Shown: positions 1 through 10,239, counted from the stretch's first letter. The stretch: 64,000 bases of DNA from Limisphaera sp. (GCA_025057755.1 JANWVC010000003.1:372001-436000); one strand, 5' to 3'. Numbers and translations are program-made. Notes: generated from the sequence alone by a model not told the origin.

Positions 1-1769
1 AACCAACCATTCACAATGCGAAGCGGCGCAGCCACCACCGATGGCGGCGACGCCTCGAAGGATGAGGCAGTCGACAGTTGCCAATGGGGAGCCGTGCCGG
101 GTTGACACTCCAGTGGGTCATCCACGGCCACTTTTACAATCCAATCCCGCAAAGAACTCGCAGGTTGATGCGAAATCTGGGACCACTCTCGAGCCTGCTC
201 CAGAGTGGGATTGGTCGCCTCCGCCCGGGGCATGGGTCTCCATCGAATTCGTGCAACTGCAGAGGTTCCCACGCGCTCCCGCGTTTGCGCCAACCACAGA
301 CTGTCCGGACGGACAAATTCATTGGATTGCCGCCACTCACCATTGCCCTCAAACGCACCCCAACACCCGTATGCCCAGTTGCGGGCCCCGGGCGGACTCC
401 AACATCGAATGACCGAGGCAGCACAGTTCCAAAGGACTGAGTTGGCCGCCGTCCAGCCTACGCCCCGATGATTTCCTGAAAGAAGTGCAAAGCCAAGGCC
501 CCCTCCATCCACCACCACCTGATCGTACAGCACCCCGCTGGCCCAGCTCTCCAGTGGTCCACTGTCTCCCACCGCCTCAACAGCTTCACACTGCACAAAC
601 GCATTCGGACCGGCCGCACAATGCCCTACCGCAAAGTCATGCCTGCCAGCTTTTGAGTAACACTGAAGAAACAACGTCTGCTGGCCTGCTGTAAAAAACG
701 TCTCCCGACGATGACCACCAAGCTCAGAAATAGGGTCCAAAGCCACGCATTCCTGCACCGTCACTCGCCGGGTGGTCTCTGTCAGCAGAACCGCTCCGCC
801 ACAAAAATGCCGAAAGGTCACCCGCCGCACCCACGCATCCTCCACCGCCTCCATCACAATGCCATGCCACGCATGATCTTCGTCCATGGGACGCGACACA
901 TCGTGCGCGGACTCTAACCGCAGATTTTCCACGCCCACTTGCCGAATCCTGCCCGGCCAATCAACCACCGCCAACCAAGAAACGCCCAACTCCGCCTCCA
1001 ATGCAGTCGTCAACGGAACATCCCAACTTACACGACTTCCATCCACAGAGACCAGTGTCCTTTCCCATCCAATATCCCTCGATCCAGGTTTCCATCTCGC
1101 GCCCACACCTCCCCCCAGTTCCTGCATACCCAAACGCTCAATCCATAACTGGGACGAAGGCCGCACAATCCAGATCCGTTGCCCAGCGCACAACCCCTCA
1201 GTACTCCGAAGTGTTGCACACACTGCACCCACTGGGACGTATGCATCCACGATCGTCCAGGCGACATTCGTCGTGAGCACACGATCGTTACGCCCCTGCA
1301 CATAGATCAGCGGACGCCGGTCCGTGCCCGTGCCGACGAGCACAGTGCCCTGCTCGTCCATCCCCTGCCCTCGGATAACCACTCCCGACGTGCTCATCCG
1401 CAACTGACCGGCCACCTCATAACGACCTCGTAACAAGAGTATCGCACCACGCTGGCCCCGGGCATCCGGAGCCCGTGCCGCCACGTGATCCAGAGCAGCC
1501 TGCAAGTAAGCAGTGTTATCCCCCTGCTGCGGACTTACCACAAGCACCACGGGCACCTGAGGAATTGGCTCCTCACCTGCGGCATAACCACAATAGGAGA
1601 AGTCCGGAATACGGTTGCCATGTTCATCCACCGAATAGACGAGCCGATCTCCACCCCCGAGGCCGACCCCCAACGTCGAAGAGGATCCCCTCGCTCCAAG
1701 CACCGCGCTCGTAAGCAGGCACATCCAAAGCCAACCTGACCTTACCCTGCGAATCACTAAATGTCTCAC
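1..1769 (-). CDS. Pectate-lyase-superfamily-like secreted beta-helix protein (3' end outside window)
   Basis: The reading frame is open from a GTG at 1769 down to the left edge, giving 589 visible codons without a stop. The start overlaps the stop of the upstream hydrolase gene as GTGA, so translation is probably coupled. The N-terminus has basic residues, then WLWMCLLTSAVLGARG, a likely Sec signal. It is followed by IPDFSYCGYAAGEEPIP and a GDNTAYLQAALDHV...RGAILLLRGRYEV stretch, then GVVIRGQG and VLVGTGTDRRPLI. This pattern is typical of right-handed beta-helix pectate-lyase-superfamily proteins found in Bacteroidetes, Planctomycetes and Verrucomicrobia polysaccharide loci. Further rungs follow (WVRRVTFRHFCGGAV, RHDFAVGH). 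The substrate is not readable from the sequence; pectin or another uronic-acid glycan is inferred from the PL1 gene two genes upstream. An ATG 15 codons downstream of the GTG is a less likely start. Confidence 0.82.
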   Translation of the reverse strand, partial: MRHLVIRRVRSGWLWMCLLTSAVLGARGSSSTLGVGLGGGDRLVYSVDEHGNRIPDFSYCGYAAGEEPIPQVPVVLVVSPQQGDNTAYLQAALDHVAARAPDARGQRGAILLLRGRYEVAGQLRMSTSGVVIRGQGMDEQGTVLVGTGTDRRPLIYVQGRNDRVLTTNVAWTIVDAYVPVGAVCATLRSTEGLCAGQRIWIVRPSSQLWIERLGMQELGGGVGARWKPGSRDIGWERTLVSVDGSRVSWDVPLTTALEAELGVSWLAVVDWPGRIRQVGVENLRLESAHDVSRPMDEDHAWHGIVMEAVEDAWVRRVTFRHFCGGAVLLTETTRRVTVQECVALDPISELGGHRRETFFTAGQQTLFLQCYSKAGRHDFAVGHCAAGPNAFVQCEAVEAVGDSGPLESWASGVLYDQVVVDGGGLGFALLSGNHRGVGWTAANSVLWNCAASVIRCWSPPGARNWAYGCWGAFEGNGEWRQSNEFVRPDSLWLAQTRERVGTSAVARIRWRPMPRAEATNPTLEQAREWSQISHQPASSLRDWIVKVAVDDPLECQPGTAPHWQLSTASSFEASPPSVVAAPLRIVNGW

Positions 1770-3349
1770 GGTAACGGACCGATCAGAACCTCCAGGCAAT
1801 CCCTCCGGGCCACCACCTCCCCATCCACCCAGAGATGAAAACCAGGTCCCCGGCAATACCGAGCACCAGTCCGGTCCCAAAAAATGCTCAGGAACCGGCC
1901 TCGATAAGGGACACCATCCAAGCAAAACCAATCCCACACACCCTCCGCGATCATGGGTCGCACCTCCACACAAGAGTCCTCTCGCGGAATCAAGCCCACG
2001 ACCCCCGTGATTAATAAGTCCGCATAAGTGGAATGATTATAATCCTTACTCCGCTCTCCCCGATGAATCCAATCACCCGTCACCTCATCCAGATATTCTC
2101 CAATCCATGTCTGATTTCCGCGTCGATGAGACCGGGTGTAGGTAAGGAAGGCATCGAAAAACACCTCCGAGGTCAACGGCATGGTCGTGCCTTCACGCAA
2201 AACCCGAAGCAGCGCGCCCAACGTCTGGCTGGTCGCGAATGGCCAGACTGCCCCGTCCCATTCGCACCGGCCAACGCCGTGAGATCGGAATCGAGGATGC
2301 CGGCGCTCCGCCGTCGTCAAACCGGCCGGAGCCCAAAATCCGTCCGAGTCAATTAGTTGTCTCCACGCCACTTCATAACCGCAGCCCGCGGGCACCATGC
2401 CAAAGCGCCACGGCAGATAGCCTGCCAATTCGCGAACGTCTGCCAGCGTACCATCCTGCCGCAAGGTCTTGAAAAAGCCCGCACTTGCATCCCATAAGCG
2501 TCTAAGTACCAACCGCTGCAGTTGATCCGCCCTTTGGTCAAAAGCAGCAGCAGTTTCTTCACAACCGGCCCAACGGGCAAGAGCCGCCAGGGCGCGCGCA
2601 TTCCCATACATATAGGCATTCAAAGGAACCCGCACGTGGCGCTCGGTCCGCGATCCGCTAATAGATTCCTCCATCCCGTCGCGCACATCATATTGCCAGT
2701 ATAAACCATCCGGACGGCGATGCTCCCGATCCCACACCTCGAAATCCGTAATCAAATCGGGTAACCATGCGGCTGTCTGCGCCATCCCACCACGCACCAA
2801 GTACCATTCATAGACAGCCGCCGCCAACCACTGACTATATCGCCGCAGATGCGGTTGGGCACCTCCTTGATGCCCTCGTAACCAAAAGCGCAATGTATCC
2901 TCACCATACCGCCCGTCTACTAACCAACGTACCTCGGCCAAATGATGGCCCAAGGCACAGCTGATGGTGTTGTAGGGCCCCGCATGGCTCACAGGAGGCA
3001 GAAACTCGGTTATGACCCAACCCGTTGGCGTTTGCCGGAGGTGCTTCCGTAACACCCACCAGCGAAAGTAATATGTCTGCAGAACTTGCTCATCCGGGCA
3101 ATCAAACCACGGTATCTGATCCACCATCCACGACCAAGCCGAATCGTTAGGGATAGCCTGAACCACGCTTTCATGATCCAGTGCCTGGAATCTTTCAACG
3201 TAGCAACGATATGTCTCGGGACACAAGACCTGAAGGCGGCCACCTTCCGCACGTAAGGCAACGGGCAGGAGCAGCCAGGCAAGCCATCGCGCCCCCCTTC
3301 TACGGGGCTCCTTCTTACGCCGCTTGCGCTGACATCCTGCCCTGCCCAT
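1766..3349 (-). CDS. MGH1-like / GH63-type (alpha/alpha)6 glycoside hydrolase
   Basis: Predicted length 527 aa. The start at ATG 3349 is chosen because an in-frame upstream extension would overlap the PL1 gene by about 120 bp, whereas this start leaves a 32 bp gap. MGRAGCQRKRRKKEPRRRGARW is a strongly basic n-region followed by LAWLLLPVALRA, a signal peptide. The body carries hallmarks of the mannosylglycerate-hydrolase-like (alpha/alpha)6 barrel related to GH63: PVSHAGPYNT early on, PLNAYMYGNARALAALA in the middle, CEWDGAVWPFATSQTLGALL, and YNHSTYADLLITGVVGL near the C-terminus. A short beta domain ends the protein (WFCLDGVPYRGRFLSIFWD). It probably removes alpha-linked sugars from oligosaccharides released by neighbouring lyases. 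The exact linkage cannot be predicted. It is the fourth gene of the minus-strand operon. Confidence 0.8.
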   Translation of the reverse strand: MGRAGCQRKRRKKEPRRRGARWLAWLLLPVALRAEGGRLQVLCPETYRCYVERFQALDHESVVQAIPNDSAWSWMVDQIPWFDCPDEQVLQTYYFRWWVLRKHLRQTPTGWVITEFLPPVSHAGPYNTISCALGHHLAEVRWLVDGRYGEDTLRFWLRGHQGGAQPHLRRYSQWLAAAVYEWYLVRGGMAQTAAWLPDLITDFEVWDREHRRPDGLYWQYDVRDGMEESISGSRTERHVRVPLNAYMYGNARALAALARWAGCEETAAAFDQRADQLQRLVLRRLWDASAGFFKTLRQDGTLADVRELAGYLPWRFGMVPAGCGYEVAWRQLIDSDGFWAPAGLTTAERRHPRFRSHGVGRCEWDGAVWPFATSQTLGALLRVLREGTTMPLTSEVFFDAFLTYTRSHRRGNQTWIGEYLDEVTGDWIHRGERSKDYNHSTYADLLITGVVGLIPREDSCVEVRPMIAEGVWDWFCLDGVPYRGRFLSIFWDRTGARYCRGPGFHLWVDGEVVARRDCLEVLIGPLP

Positions 3350-3381
3350 GACACCTAGCCAAGCCAGGATCCCACGAGAGT

Positions 3382-5604
3382 CTAATCGGGATCTGGAAAC
3401 TCTCGCACCAGCCAACCTAGATACTCTTCCAAGTTTGTATAACCGTCGCCGTTCCGATCTTCCTGGGCATCCACAGGATTCCGCGGATCTAATTTGGCAC
3501 GGCATTCCCAGTCATCAGGCATGCCGTCGCTGTCGGTGTCCCAATCAGGCGGCCGATGCACTTCGGGATAATGCTCCCAACCCCCTACATCGGCCTGAGA
3601 ATCTGGCAGGCCTGGGAGGCCTGTTCGGCTCCCGCAATAACGCGCGGTACCCGTTCGAACTTCCTCCACAATACGCCGATCTGTCTCATCCAAGACAGGG
3701 AAATTGCATCCTACGTCGGTCAGCACATTGGTATAAGCTTCCAGAGCCGAGTGCGTCTGAACTAATGGCTCAAAAAACGGGGTGCCAAATAAATAGCGCT
3801 CAGGAGGCTCCCCGGGCCAAAGCCGAACTCCACCCCATGTTTGTTCCGCACGCACATGGCCTTCCAGAATGTTCCCGCTGACGTAGTACTCCTGCGGCCC
3901 GAACCGGGCGACGCTGTCCCGCTCGGGACGCAGGATCCAAAACCAAGTCGTGGCAGGCCCCGGTTTGTAGTAGTTATTCACAAACTGGACCTTTGCAGCA
4001 CCCCCATCCGTGGTACGATGGTGCCAATTGTAAACCACGTTGTTGCGGATATCCAACCACCCAGTATGCTGCCCACGCTGATTTAAACCTCCAGCCAGAC
4101 TCCAGTTTCGGCCAGCACAGTGCGCCAACAGATTATGATGAAAACTGCCAATCATCCCCCCAATGCTCGCAGCGTATCCATGGCGCGTGCCGGGCGGATA
4201 TTTTCGATGGCCCGCCTCATTTAAAGCCTCTGCAATAATCGTACGTTGCAAGGTAACATTCCGCGCCGCACGTGAACTGAAGGCTTCATCGATTGTCCAA
4301 CTAATGGAGCAATGATCCACAATACAGTGATCACTGGAGGCCACACCCATCCCATCCACAGTGGCTCCTGCAATGTCACCTGGGCGTACTCGTATGTACC
4401 GGATGATCACATCATGAGTTCCAAACACACCAAAATTGTAACCTCGCAGGCAAATCCCTTTGCCGGGCGCCGTCTGGCCCGCCACTGTCAAATAGGGATG
4501 TTTCACAACGAGGGGCGACTTTAACGTGATCAAACCGCCTACATCAAAAATCGCCGTACGCGGCCCTTCGGCCTCCACTGCAGCTCGTAAGCTGCCAGGA
4601 CCACCGTCGTTCAAATTGGTGACCTTAATCACCCGACCTCCGCGCCCGCCCCTCGCAAATGCGCCGTATCCCTCTGCTGTCGGAAATGCACGATGCCGAA
4701 TTCGAAACCGCCAAATCTGCCCCCGGGTTACATTTCCATCCACGTCCTCTTGATCCACCCGCCAGAAATACTCGGCGAAATGTGTTAGCCCTGCAACCGT
4801 GTATTCGGCCTTTACCAGCCGACCACAATATGTCGCATCGCCTGTTTTCGCTCCTGCCACTGCTGTTTCATTCGTGCCCAAATAAAGATGGTGTACCATC
4901 GCACCGCGTCCAGGCCGCCATTTAAGTACAACTGACCCACCTGGCCCTGCCTCCACATGCTCATCTTCTGCAGAAGGAAAGGGAAGAGAGGCCTGACGCG
5001 AAGGATCCGGCACGTCTAACGCAAACCCATTAAGAATCCACTGACCAGATCCAGCCGCATTGCGCTCCGGGCGAAATGTCACAACAACAGGCTTGTCGGC
5101 CTCCGCCTCAAAAGCCAACCAAACGGTCGCTATATCGTCATCATGTCGAACCTGGTGTGAGATACGGCATGCCCCTAAGGCCTCCCGCCCATTTAACCAA
5201 ACACTGAATCCTCCAGGTGCCGTGGAGCGTGGGTCATTGTGCCAAGTTGCTAACGAATGCGGACCGGGAGGTAATCCTTCCAATACCATATCTAGCTCCG
5301 CCGGCTCCGCCGGCCCGCTCACGGTTACACCGTCGGATCCCAATCGCACGCCGTCGTCAAGGAAACCTTTGACCCATACCAATGCAACGCGATTAGAAGG
5401 ATGGGTGCGAAGGGTGACGCGGATACCACCAAAGTCTCGGCTTGCTTCCCAGGAGTCATGCCATGGCCATCCCTGCCAACCAGGAGCCAAGACATCCCGC
5501 CTGGGCTCTGGAGGATTCAGATCCACCCGCAGCGGCTGGGCTCCCCGAATATTCAGCGCCAAAAAACATCCCACCATCAAAAGTCGCTTCACATGACGAC
5601 TCAT
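3382..5604 (-). CDS. Secreted pectate lyase, polysaccharide lyase family 1
   Basis: Predicted length 740 aa from the ATG at 5604; an in-frame ATG at 5646 would add 14 residues. MSRHVKRLLMVGCFLALNIRGAQ is a Sec signal peptide. An N-terminal region of about 330 residues has a jelly-roll-like part and a fibronectin-III-like part (VVLKWRPGRGAMVHHLYLGT...YFWRVDQ). The PL1 domain then begins at FPTAEGYGAFARGGRGG and continues through VIKVTNLNDGGPGSLRAAV, IIRYIRVRPGD, DHCSISWTIDEAFS and IRNNVVYNW. These features mark the right-handed beta-helix that cleaves alpha-1,4-galacturonan by beta-elimination with calcium. The C-terminus holds two acidic thrombospondin-3/EF-like repeats (DTDSDGMPDDWE and DRNGDGYTNLEEYL). 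It lies 80 bp downstream of the large surface-protein gene and 32 bp upstream of the hydrolase, in the same operon. It ends with TAG. Confidence 0.9.
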   Translation of the reverse strand: MSRHVKRLLMVGCFLALNIRGAQPLRVDLNPPEPRRDVLAPGWQGWPWHDSWEASRDFGGIRVTLRTHPSNRVALVWVKGFLDDGVRLGSDGVTVSGPAEPAELDMVLEGLPPGPHSLATWHNDPRSTAPGGFSVWLNGREALGACRISHQVRHDDDIATVWLAFEAEADKPVVVTFRPERNAAGSGQWILNGFALDVPDPSRQASLPFPSAEDEHVEAGPGGSVVLKWRPGRGAMVHHLYLGTNETAVAGAKTGDATYCGRLVKAEYTVAGLTHFAEYFWRVDQEDVDGNVTRGQIWRFRIRHRAFPTAEGYGAFARGGRGGRVIKVTNLNDGGPGSLRAAVEAEGPRTAIFDVGGLITLKSPLVVKHPYLTVAGQTAPGKGICLRGYNFGVFGTHDVIIRYIRVRPGDIAGATVDGMGVASSDHCIVDHCSISWTIDEAFSSRAARNVTLQRTIIAEALNEAGHRKYPPGTRHGYAASIGGMIGSFHHNLLAHCAGRNWSLAGGLNQRGQHTGWLDIRNNVVYNWHHRTTDGGAAKVQFVNNYYKPGPATTWFWILRPERDSVARFGPQEYYVSGNILEGHVRAEQTWGGVRLWPGEPPERYLFGTPFFEPLVQTHSALEAYTNVLTDVGCNFPVLDETDRRIVEEVRTGTARYCGSRTGLPGLPDSQADVGGWEHYPEVHRPPDWDTDSDGMPDDWECRAKLDPRNPVDAQEDRNGDGYTNLEEYLGWLVREFPDPD

Positions 5605-5684
5605 CGAGAGAAACAAACCGAAGGCGCCTTGACGCAGGCCGAACATCTACATGGGGTGAACGCGCAAGCGGCACGAAGGGTACT

Positions 5685-8600
5685 TCAAGGCTGAACCAAG
5701 CGGTAAAACACAGCGCCCGGTTCCGCAGCCATGGGCACCGTGAACCGGTTGGTGCTCGGCGACCCGACGACCATCTCCCAATCACCTGGATTCAGACTTA
5801 AACCCTCAGCCAGCGAACGGACCTGCCGTTGCAAGATCCAACCCACGTGGCTTTGCGGCCATTCTAACACCACCTCGCCCGCGTTCCATTGCACAGCGAT
5901 CCGAGGCGGTTCCAGAGGCGCAGCCACAATTCGTACGATGCCGTTCGTAGCCAAGTCGGTGCCGTCCCAACGCATGCCCGGACCCGGTGAAGGAGGATCA
6001 AATTGAAAATCAAGGTTCGGGTTCAACGGTGTGTTCGCCAGATTGAAATTGTTGCTCACGATCACGAAACTCTGTCCCACAGCAAAGGGCACACTGCCAA
6101 TGTTAGTCATCGTAATGATACCTCGAATGTTACCAAAGACGTCCACCGCCACCCGATCGTTCCGTGCAGGATGATTCAGGTCCACCTCGATGACAAGCCG
6201 AGCGCCAGGATTCAAATCGAATCGACCTTCCACGGACAACACCCCAAGAGAACGACCCGGCGATAGAATTCCTCCACTATTAACGGACAAACGACCGTCC
6301 ACGCCCAGGTTATAGCCATCTGGATCGCTGACAACACCATTGCCCCGCAAAATGCCATTCACATTCAGACGGGCTTCCCGGTTGTTGAACCGGCCGTCCA
6401 AGATCAAGGTAGCTCCCGGGTCCACAGTTGACGTCCCGCTGGCGTTGACGGTGCCAGTAATCAGCGCTGTCCCCCCGGCAATGGTTACAGGTCCACTAAT
6501 CGTGCCCGAACTTTGAAAGCTGCCTCCCATCACGGTCAGACCATTCTCAATCGTGCCGGAACTAACCACCGTGCCAGAGGTGATCAAACCGTTGATCAAC
6601 CCGCTAAAATTCAGGTTAGCTCCAGACGCTACCGTGGTCGGACCCAACGTGCCGCTCCCTTGGACCGTGCCGGCCTGTAGATCCAAAGGCAACTGGCTTG
6701 GAGCGTCCATAACTGTGAGACCCGATCCTTGCTTCACCATAAGCGCGGTGCCCGCTATTTGTCCGCCGGTAAATGTGTAAGTCTTGGTCACGTTGCTGAC
6801 GATCATGCCACCCGGCGCAACACTGTCCACGATGGTGATGGTGGTTGTACCGGCCGCTGTGTCATCAAAAACCACCGGCGCACCATTCAAAAAGCGGCTT
6901 CCCCCCTGCCAATTCAAAGTGGTAGTGTCCCAATTTCCATTCACAGTGCCGTTCCACACAACCTGCGGCGGCGGATTGGTAGTGACCACCGCCACAATCG
7001 TCTTTGTGGACGAGTCATCCAACAGATAACCAAAATAACCATCCGGTAACTCCAAGGAGAAATTCGCAGTAGCGCTAAAATACCGAATCAGCGCAAGCTG
7101 GGCCGGGTAGCTTGACAGGTTTTCGATGCGAGCCAGTCGGATCCGGTTGCCAGTTCCAGAGGCGACCAAATTGGACACATACAAGTACGGCTCTGCGCGA
7201 GTACCATCAATGTGCAAGGTCAAACGTCCGTTGGCCATGATGAACCTCGCCAGGGTTTTCTCCGGGCTGGCGATCGTATTCGTCAAAATTAAATGAGCGC
7301 CATTGGTAACGGCAATTACATTGTCGCCCGACAACTTGCTTACGCCTCCTACCTCAACCCGGTTGATCATAGCCGTACCGCCTGGACCAATGAATAACCG
7401 GCCCCGCGTGTTCCAGGGTTCGCCGCCCGGATTGGTCTCAGTCGTGTAACCAAGTTCCAAAACGTCATTGACGCGGAGTACAGCGGTGTTGCTGATAACC
7501 AGAGTTGCCTGACACCACCCTCGGTAGACACCCGTATTGGTGCGACTGCCGCCATCTTGAAAGCCCAACACTGCACGATTGACATCCACTATCCCTCGTC
7601 CCACATACATTTCACCCTGGAAGTTGGGATCGCTGGTGATAAATGGCCGGTCGCGGCTGATATAGAATAGATCCGCCAAGATATCTACGATGCCATTGTT
7701 GTTCCCGAAATACAGCCAAGACTTGATGTTGCTGGACCCTGCGTTGGTGCCGCTTTCATCTGAAACCGCAAACACTTTCATCCGGCCGCCATCCACGTTG
7801 CGAAAGACCGCAATAGGATTCAGGTTGGAAAACGCCGGGTTAAACTGTACACGGCCTTGCTGATTGGCCCCAACCCAAACGATGCTTTCCATCATGAAGG
7901 CATTGGTCACGCCCAGGTAAAAGTCTCGAATCTGCGTCGTTCCAGATAGCACGCTGTTTAAATAACTAAACGCAAAAAATCGGGTAGCTGAATTCTCGTA
8001 ATTATCTGGATTCCTGTAACGCGCCACGAGGATGTTGGTACGGGCCAAATAGACGGTGGGGATAAATCGCCGAGGAATACCATTGTATCCATTGGCCAAT
8101 AACGCGTGGTATTCCGGCATCATCGAATAATCACCAAAGCCCAAACGGTGCACATCCGCGATGAATGTACCCAATCCAGACAAATCCAGTGTATGTGGGA
8201 TCTGAGCGCCCACGACCACCGCAACCGGCGCCGTTGGATTACTCACGACCAGCCGTCCCCCGCCGCCTACAACACTCACCATCGGGCCATTGCCCAACCA
8301 GAGCCAGCCGCCTGCTGAATTATCTTCCACGTAATCCCTCATCAGCCGGAGTCCCAGCGGCCCAAGCACATGCAAGGTTCGTCCGGAAGGAATCTCCAAC
8401 GTATAATAGCGGGTCGCGTTGGTCGTGGAAAACCGGATAGACCCTACCGTCACATCGCCGTCCACAATTACGTTGGTAAACGCTGCGGTTTGCCCACCCA
8501 AGTCCGTAAACACGACATCTGCGCCCTCGGGCGGAACCTGACCCCCCACCCAATTCGAAGGCGCCGACCAGAACCCCTGCACACCATCGGCGCCATTCCA

Positions 8601-9026
8601 CAGATGAGCCACCTGCAAACGCAGCGGCAGCTCGTTGGCAGCTCCGCCCCTGCCGACCAACCGGAAAACGTGTTCACCCTCCGGCACGTTGGCCCAGTCT
8701 AACGTAATCACGACAGGCCCGGAGGCGGTGAGGGTCTGCGGATCCACCTGAGCCGATACCCCAACAGGCAATCCCTCAACGCTGACCAACACAGGTTGCG
8801 TTACACCCGTTAGCACCGCGTAATTCGACCAAACCACCGAGCCCGACGAACCAACCGGAATTGTCTGCCGCAGTTGAACAGTACGGAAGTGAACCGTTTG
8901 ACCACCCGCCATACCGGCGCCCAGCACAAGAAAACCGACTAAAAGCCCAAGACATCCTGTTTGCAGCCCCACAGGGCCACCGTGGATGCCTCGCGTCATG
9001 CTTGTTTGCATCGGCGTCTTTCGCAT
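5685..9026 (-). CDS. Giant secreted beta-strand-repeat protein with FYRLV C-terminal tail
   Basis: Predicted length 1113 aa. The ATG at 9026 is fixed by a strong Shine-Dalgarno sequence (GGAGGAGG, plus-strand 9030-9037 region). The N-terminus MRKTPMQTSMTRGIHGG is followed by a hydrophobic LLVGFLVLGAGMAGGQ signal peptide. The middle is rich in N, G, T and S and shows autotransporter-associated beta-strand repeats (for example QVVWNGTVNGNWDTTTLNWQ, GGQIAGTALMVKQGSGLTV, VQGSGTLGPTTVASGANL). No autotransporter beta-barrel is present. The protein instead ends in a short domain finishing ...RFTVPMAAEPGAVFYRLVQP, shared with the protein at 18-20 kb. It is likely a long cell-surface or secreted beta-solenoid, perhaps an adhesin or a polysaccharide-binding scaffold. 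It lies between the pseudopilin gene and the lyase genes. Function is inferred only from fold and context. Confidence 0.85.
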   Translation of the reverse strand: MRKTPMQTSMTRGIHGGPVGLQTGCLGLLVGFLVLGAGMAGGQTVHFRTVQLRQTIPVGSSGSVVWSNYAVLTGVTQPVLVSVEGLPVGVSAQVDPQTLTASGPVVITLDWANVPEGEHVFRLVGRGGAANELPLRLQVAHLWNGADGVQGFWSAPSNWVGGQVPPEGADVVFTDLGGQTAAFTNVIVDGDVTVGSIRFSTTNATRYYTLEIPSGRTLHVLGPLGLRLMRDYVEDNSAGGWLWLGNGPMVSVVGGGGRLVVSNPTAPVAVVVGAQIPHTLDLSGLGTFIADVHRLGFGDYSMMPEYHALLANGYNGIPRRFIPTVYLARTNILVARYRNPDNYENSATRFFAFSYLNSVLSGTTQIRDFYLGVTNAFMMESIVWVGANQQGRVQFNPAFSNLNPIAVFRNVDGGRMKVFAVSDESGTNAGSSNIKSWLYFGNNNGIVDILADLFYISRDRPFITSDPNFQGEMYVGRGIVDVNRAVLGFQDGGSRTNTGVYRGWCQATLVISNTAVLRVNDVLELGYTTETNPGGEPWNTRGRLFIGPGGTAMINRVEVGGVSKLSGDNVIAVTNGAHLILTNTIASPEKTLARFIMANGRLTLHIDGTRAEPYLYVSNLVASGTGNRIRLARIENLSSYPAQLALIRYFSATANFSLELPDGYFGYLLDDSSTKTIVAVVTTNPPPQVVWNGTVNGNWDTTTLNWQGGSRFLNGAPVVFDDTAAGTTTITIVDSVAPGGMIVSNVTKTYTFTGGQIAGTALMVKQGSGLTVMDAPSQLPLDLQAGTVQGSGTLGPTTVASGANLNFSGLINGLITSGTVVSSGTIENGLTVMGGSFQSSGTISGPVTIAGGTALITGTVNASGTSTVDPGATLILDGRFNNREARLNVNGILRGNGVVSDPDGYNLGVDGRLSVNSGGILSPGRSLGVLSVEGRFDLNPGARLVIEVDLNHPARNDRVAVDVFGNIRGIITMTNIGSVPFAVGQSFVIVSNNFNLANTPLNPNLDFQFDPPSPGPGMRWDGTDLATNGIVRIVAAPLEPPRIAVQWNAGEVVLEWPQSHVGWILQRQVRSLAEGLSLNPGDWEMVVGSPSTNRFTVPMAAEPGAVFYRLVQP

Positions 9027-9029
9027 GGT

Positions 9030-9037
9030 TCCTCCTC
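9030..9037 (-). promoter_or_regulatory. Strong ribosome binding site for the giant surface protein
   Basis: The minus strand reads GGAGGAGG just before AACC and the ATG at 9026. This is the clearest Shine-Dalgarno sequence in the left operon and it rules out the longer in-frame start 63 bp upstream. Confidence 0.75.
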
Positions 9038-9117
9038 CAAATTCCGTGTCACAGGGTCCCAGCCATTCTCGGCGCTCAAGCCACGACAACCGTGTCCTAA
9101 AGCCTTCTTCCTATGGC

Positions 9118-9948
9118 TCAGTTGTATGGCAACCGGTCGTTCAGCCACAAATAGTCCGGATTCCCTCGTGCGGATACATTGCGCTCTACCTGTCCCTTCA
9201 CCACCGGTCGCTTGGTTCCTGGATGAGTCCATTTCTTGATCTCCGAGTGTCCGTCTGCGTATGAGAAATTCGCTCCTCCGCCATAATGATAGCTGGCAGG
9301 CAAATTCCGAAACACAGCCGAAGCCAAATCGGCTCCACCCACGGAGTGGAACACAGCGTCGTCAATACTTCCAGGATGTTCATCCAGTGTCACAAAGGTC
9401 ATTGCCGGTCCCGGCTTAATCAATTGCGTCACTTTCGTAAAGCCGCGGTCCGGATACACACGATTGTACACATTAGGGTTAACCACAGTGACACTGATGC
9501 CACCCAGAAAAGCATTCCCCGAAATGCTAAGCACGCGCGGGCCGTTGTCCGAGGGCACAATGTCTGCCGGACACTTGTACACTCCAGGTTGCTGAACATA
9601 CGCCGCCAATAACGACTGCTGAGGATCAACCAGCTTGGCAGCATTGGTATTGTCGGGATTCATGAACCAGTCCACTCCGTTCGCTACCAACTTTGGCGGC
9701 ATGCGGTCATCATGGTCGCCCACGTAAAGCATCCATCCGGTCATGATCTGCTTCGTATTGCTCATGCAAGAAATTGCCTGGGCTTTGCCTTTGGCGCGTG
9801 AGAGCGCCGGCAACAACATACCAGCCAAAATGGCAATGATGGCAATGACCACAAGCAGCTCAATCAGGGTAAAGGCCACCCGGTTCCATGATGAATCCCA
9901 CTTCGTAACCCGAGGATTACCCATGTCCATCAAGGGATACATGCACAT
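9118..9948 (-). CDS. Type II secretion-like pseudopilin (prepilin-type N-terminus)
   Basis: About 276 aa from the ATG at 9948. ATGs at 9942, 9930 and 9924 are also possible, and none has a good Shine-Dalgarno sequence. The class III signal is unmistakable: [19 protein letters not shown], with the cleavage site before the F and a glutamate at +5, then [24 protein letters not shown]. The tail contains [17 protein letters not shown] and [14 protein letters not shown], typical of the large family of Verrucomicrobia/Planctomycetes pseudopilin-like proteins that are amplified per genome. The prepilin peptidase would cleave it, leaving an inner-membrane or pseudopilus protein. It is the first gene of the minus-strand operon, 91 bp before the surface protein. 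Many paralogs lie beside secreted polysaccharide enzymes, but their precise role is unknown. Confidence 0.88.
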   Translation of the reverse strand: MCMYPLMDMGNPRVTKWDSSWNRVAFTLIELLVVIAIIAILAGMLLPALSRAKGKAQAISCMSNTKQIMTGWMLYVGDHDDRMPPKLVANGVDWFMNPDNTNAAKLVDPQQSLLAAYVQQPGVYKCPADIVPSDNGPRVLSISGNAFLGGISVTVVNPNVYNRVYPDRGFTKVTQLIKPGPAMTFVTLDEHPGSIDDAVFHSVGGADLASAVFRNLPASYHYGGGANFSYADGHSEIKKWTHPGTKRPVVKGQVERNVSARGNPDYLWLNDRLPYN

Positions 9949-10239
9949 AAAAGGATTGAGGTCACTGAAGGTTGCAACCACGGCGCGCCGGCAAACCGGC
10001 CCAACCATGCCCTACCCTGCCAGAATGCCCCCAAGTCCGCCCGGCTCTGCCAGCCGTCGAGGCACCCTGTCAAAGGCCTTGTCCGGGGCTCCATCATCTG
10101 CACAAAAAATATACGCAACGCCAAACCAAAGCGATAATGTTCATTGCGCCAAAAGGCTTGTGAATTCTGACATCCTGCTCCGTCATTTTCCGCAACCTAT
10201 TCCAAGAGTCTTGTCCAAGGCCCCAGTTAAGGCCATCTT

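Noticed and set aside
5060..5596. 178-codon frame opposite the pectate lyase gene
   Set aside because: Shadow of the well-supported PL1 coding sequence on the minus strand.
5685..9026. Classical type V autotransporter
   Set aside because: The beta-strand repeats are present, but there is no C-terminal translocator barrel; the tail is a short FYRLV domain.
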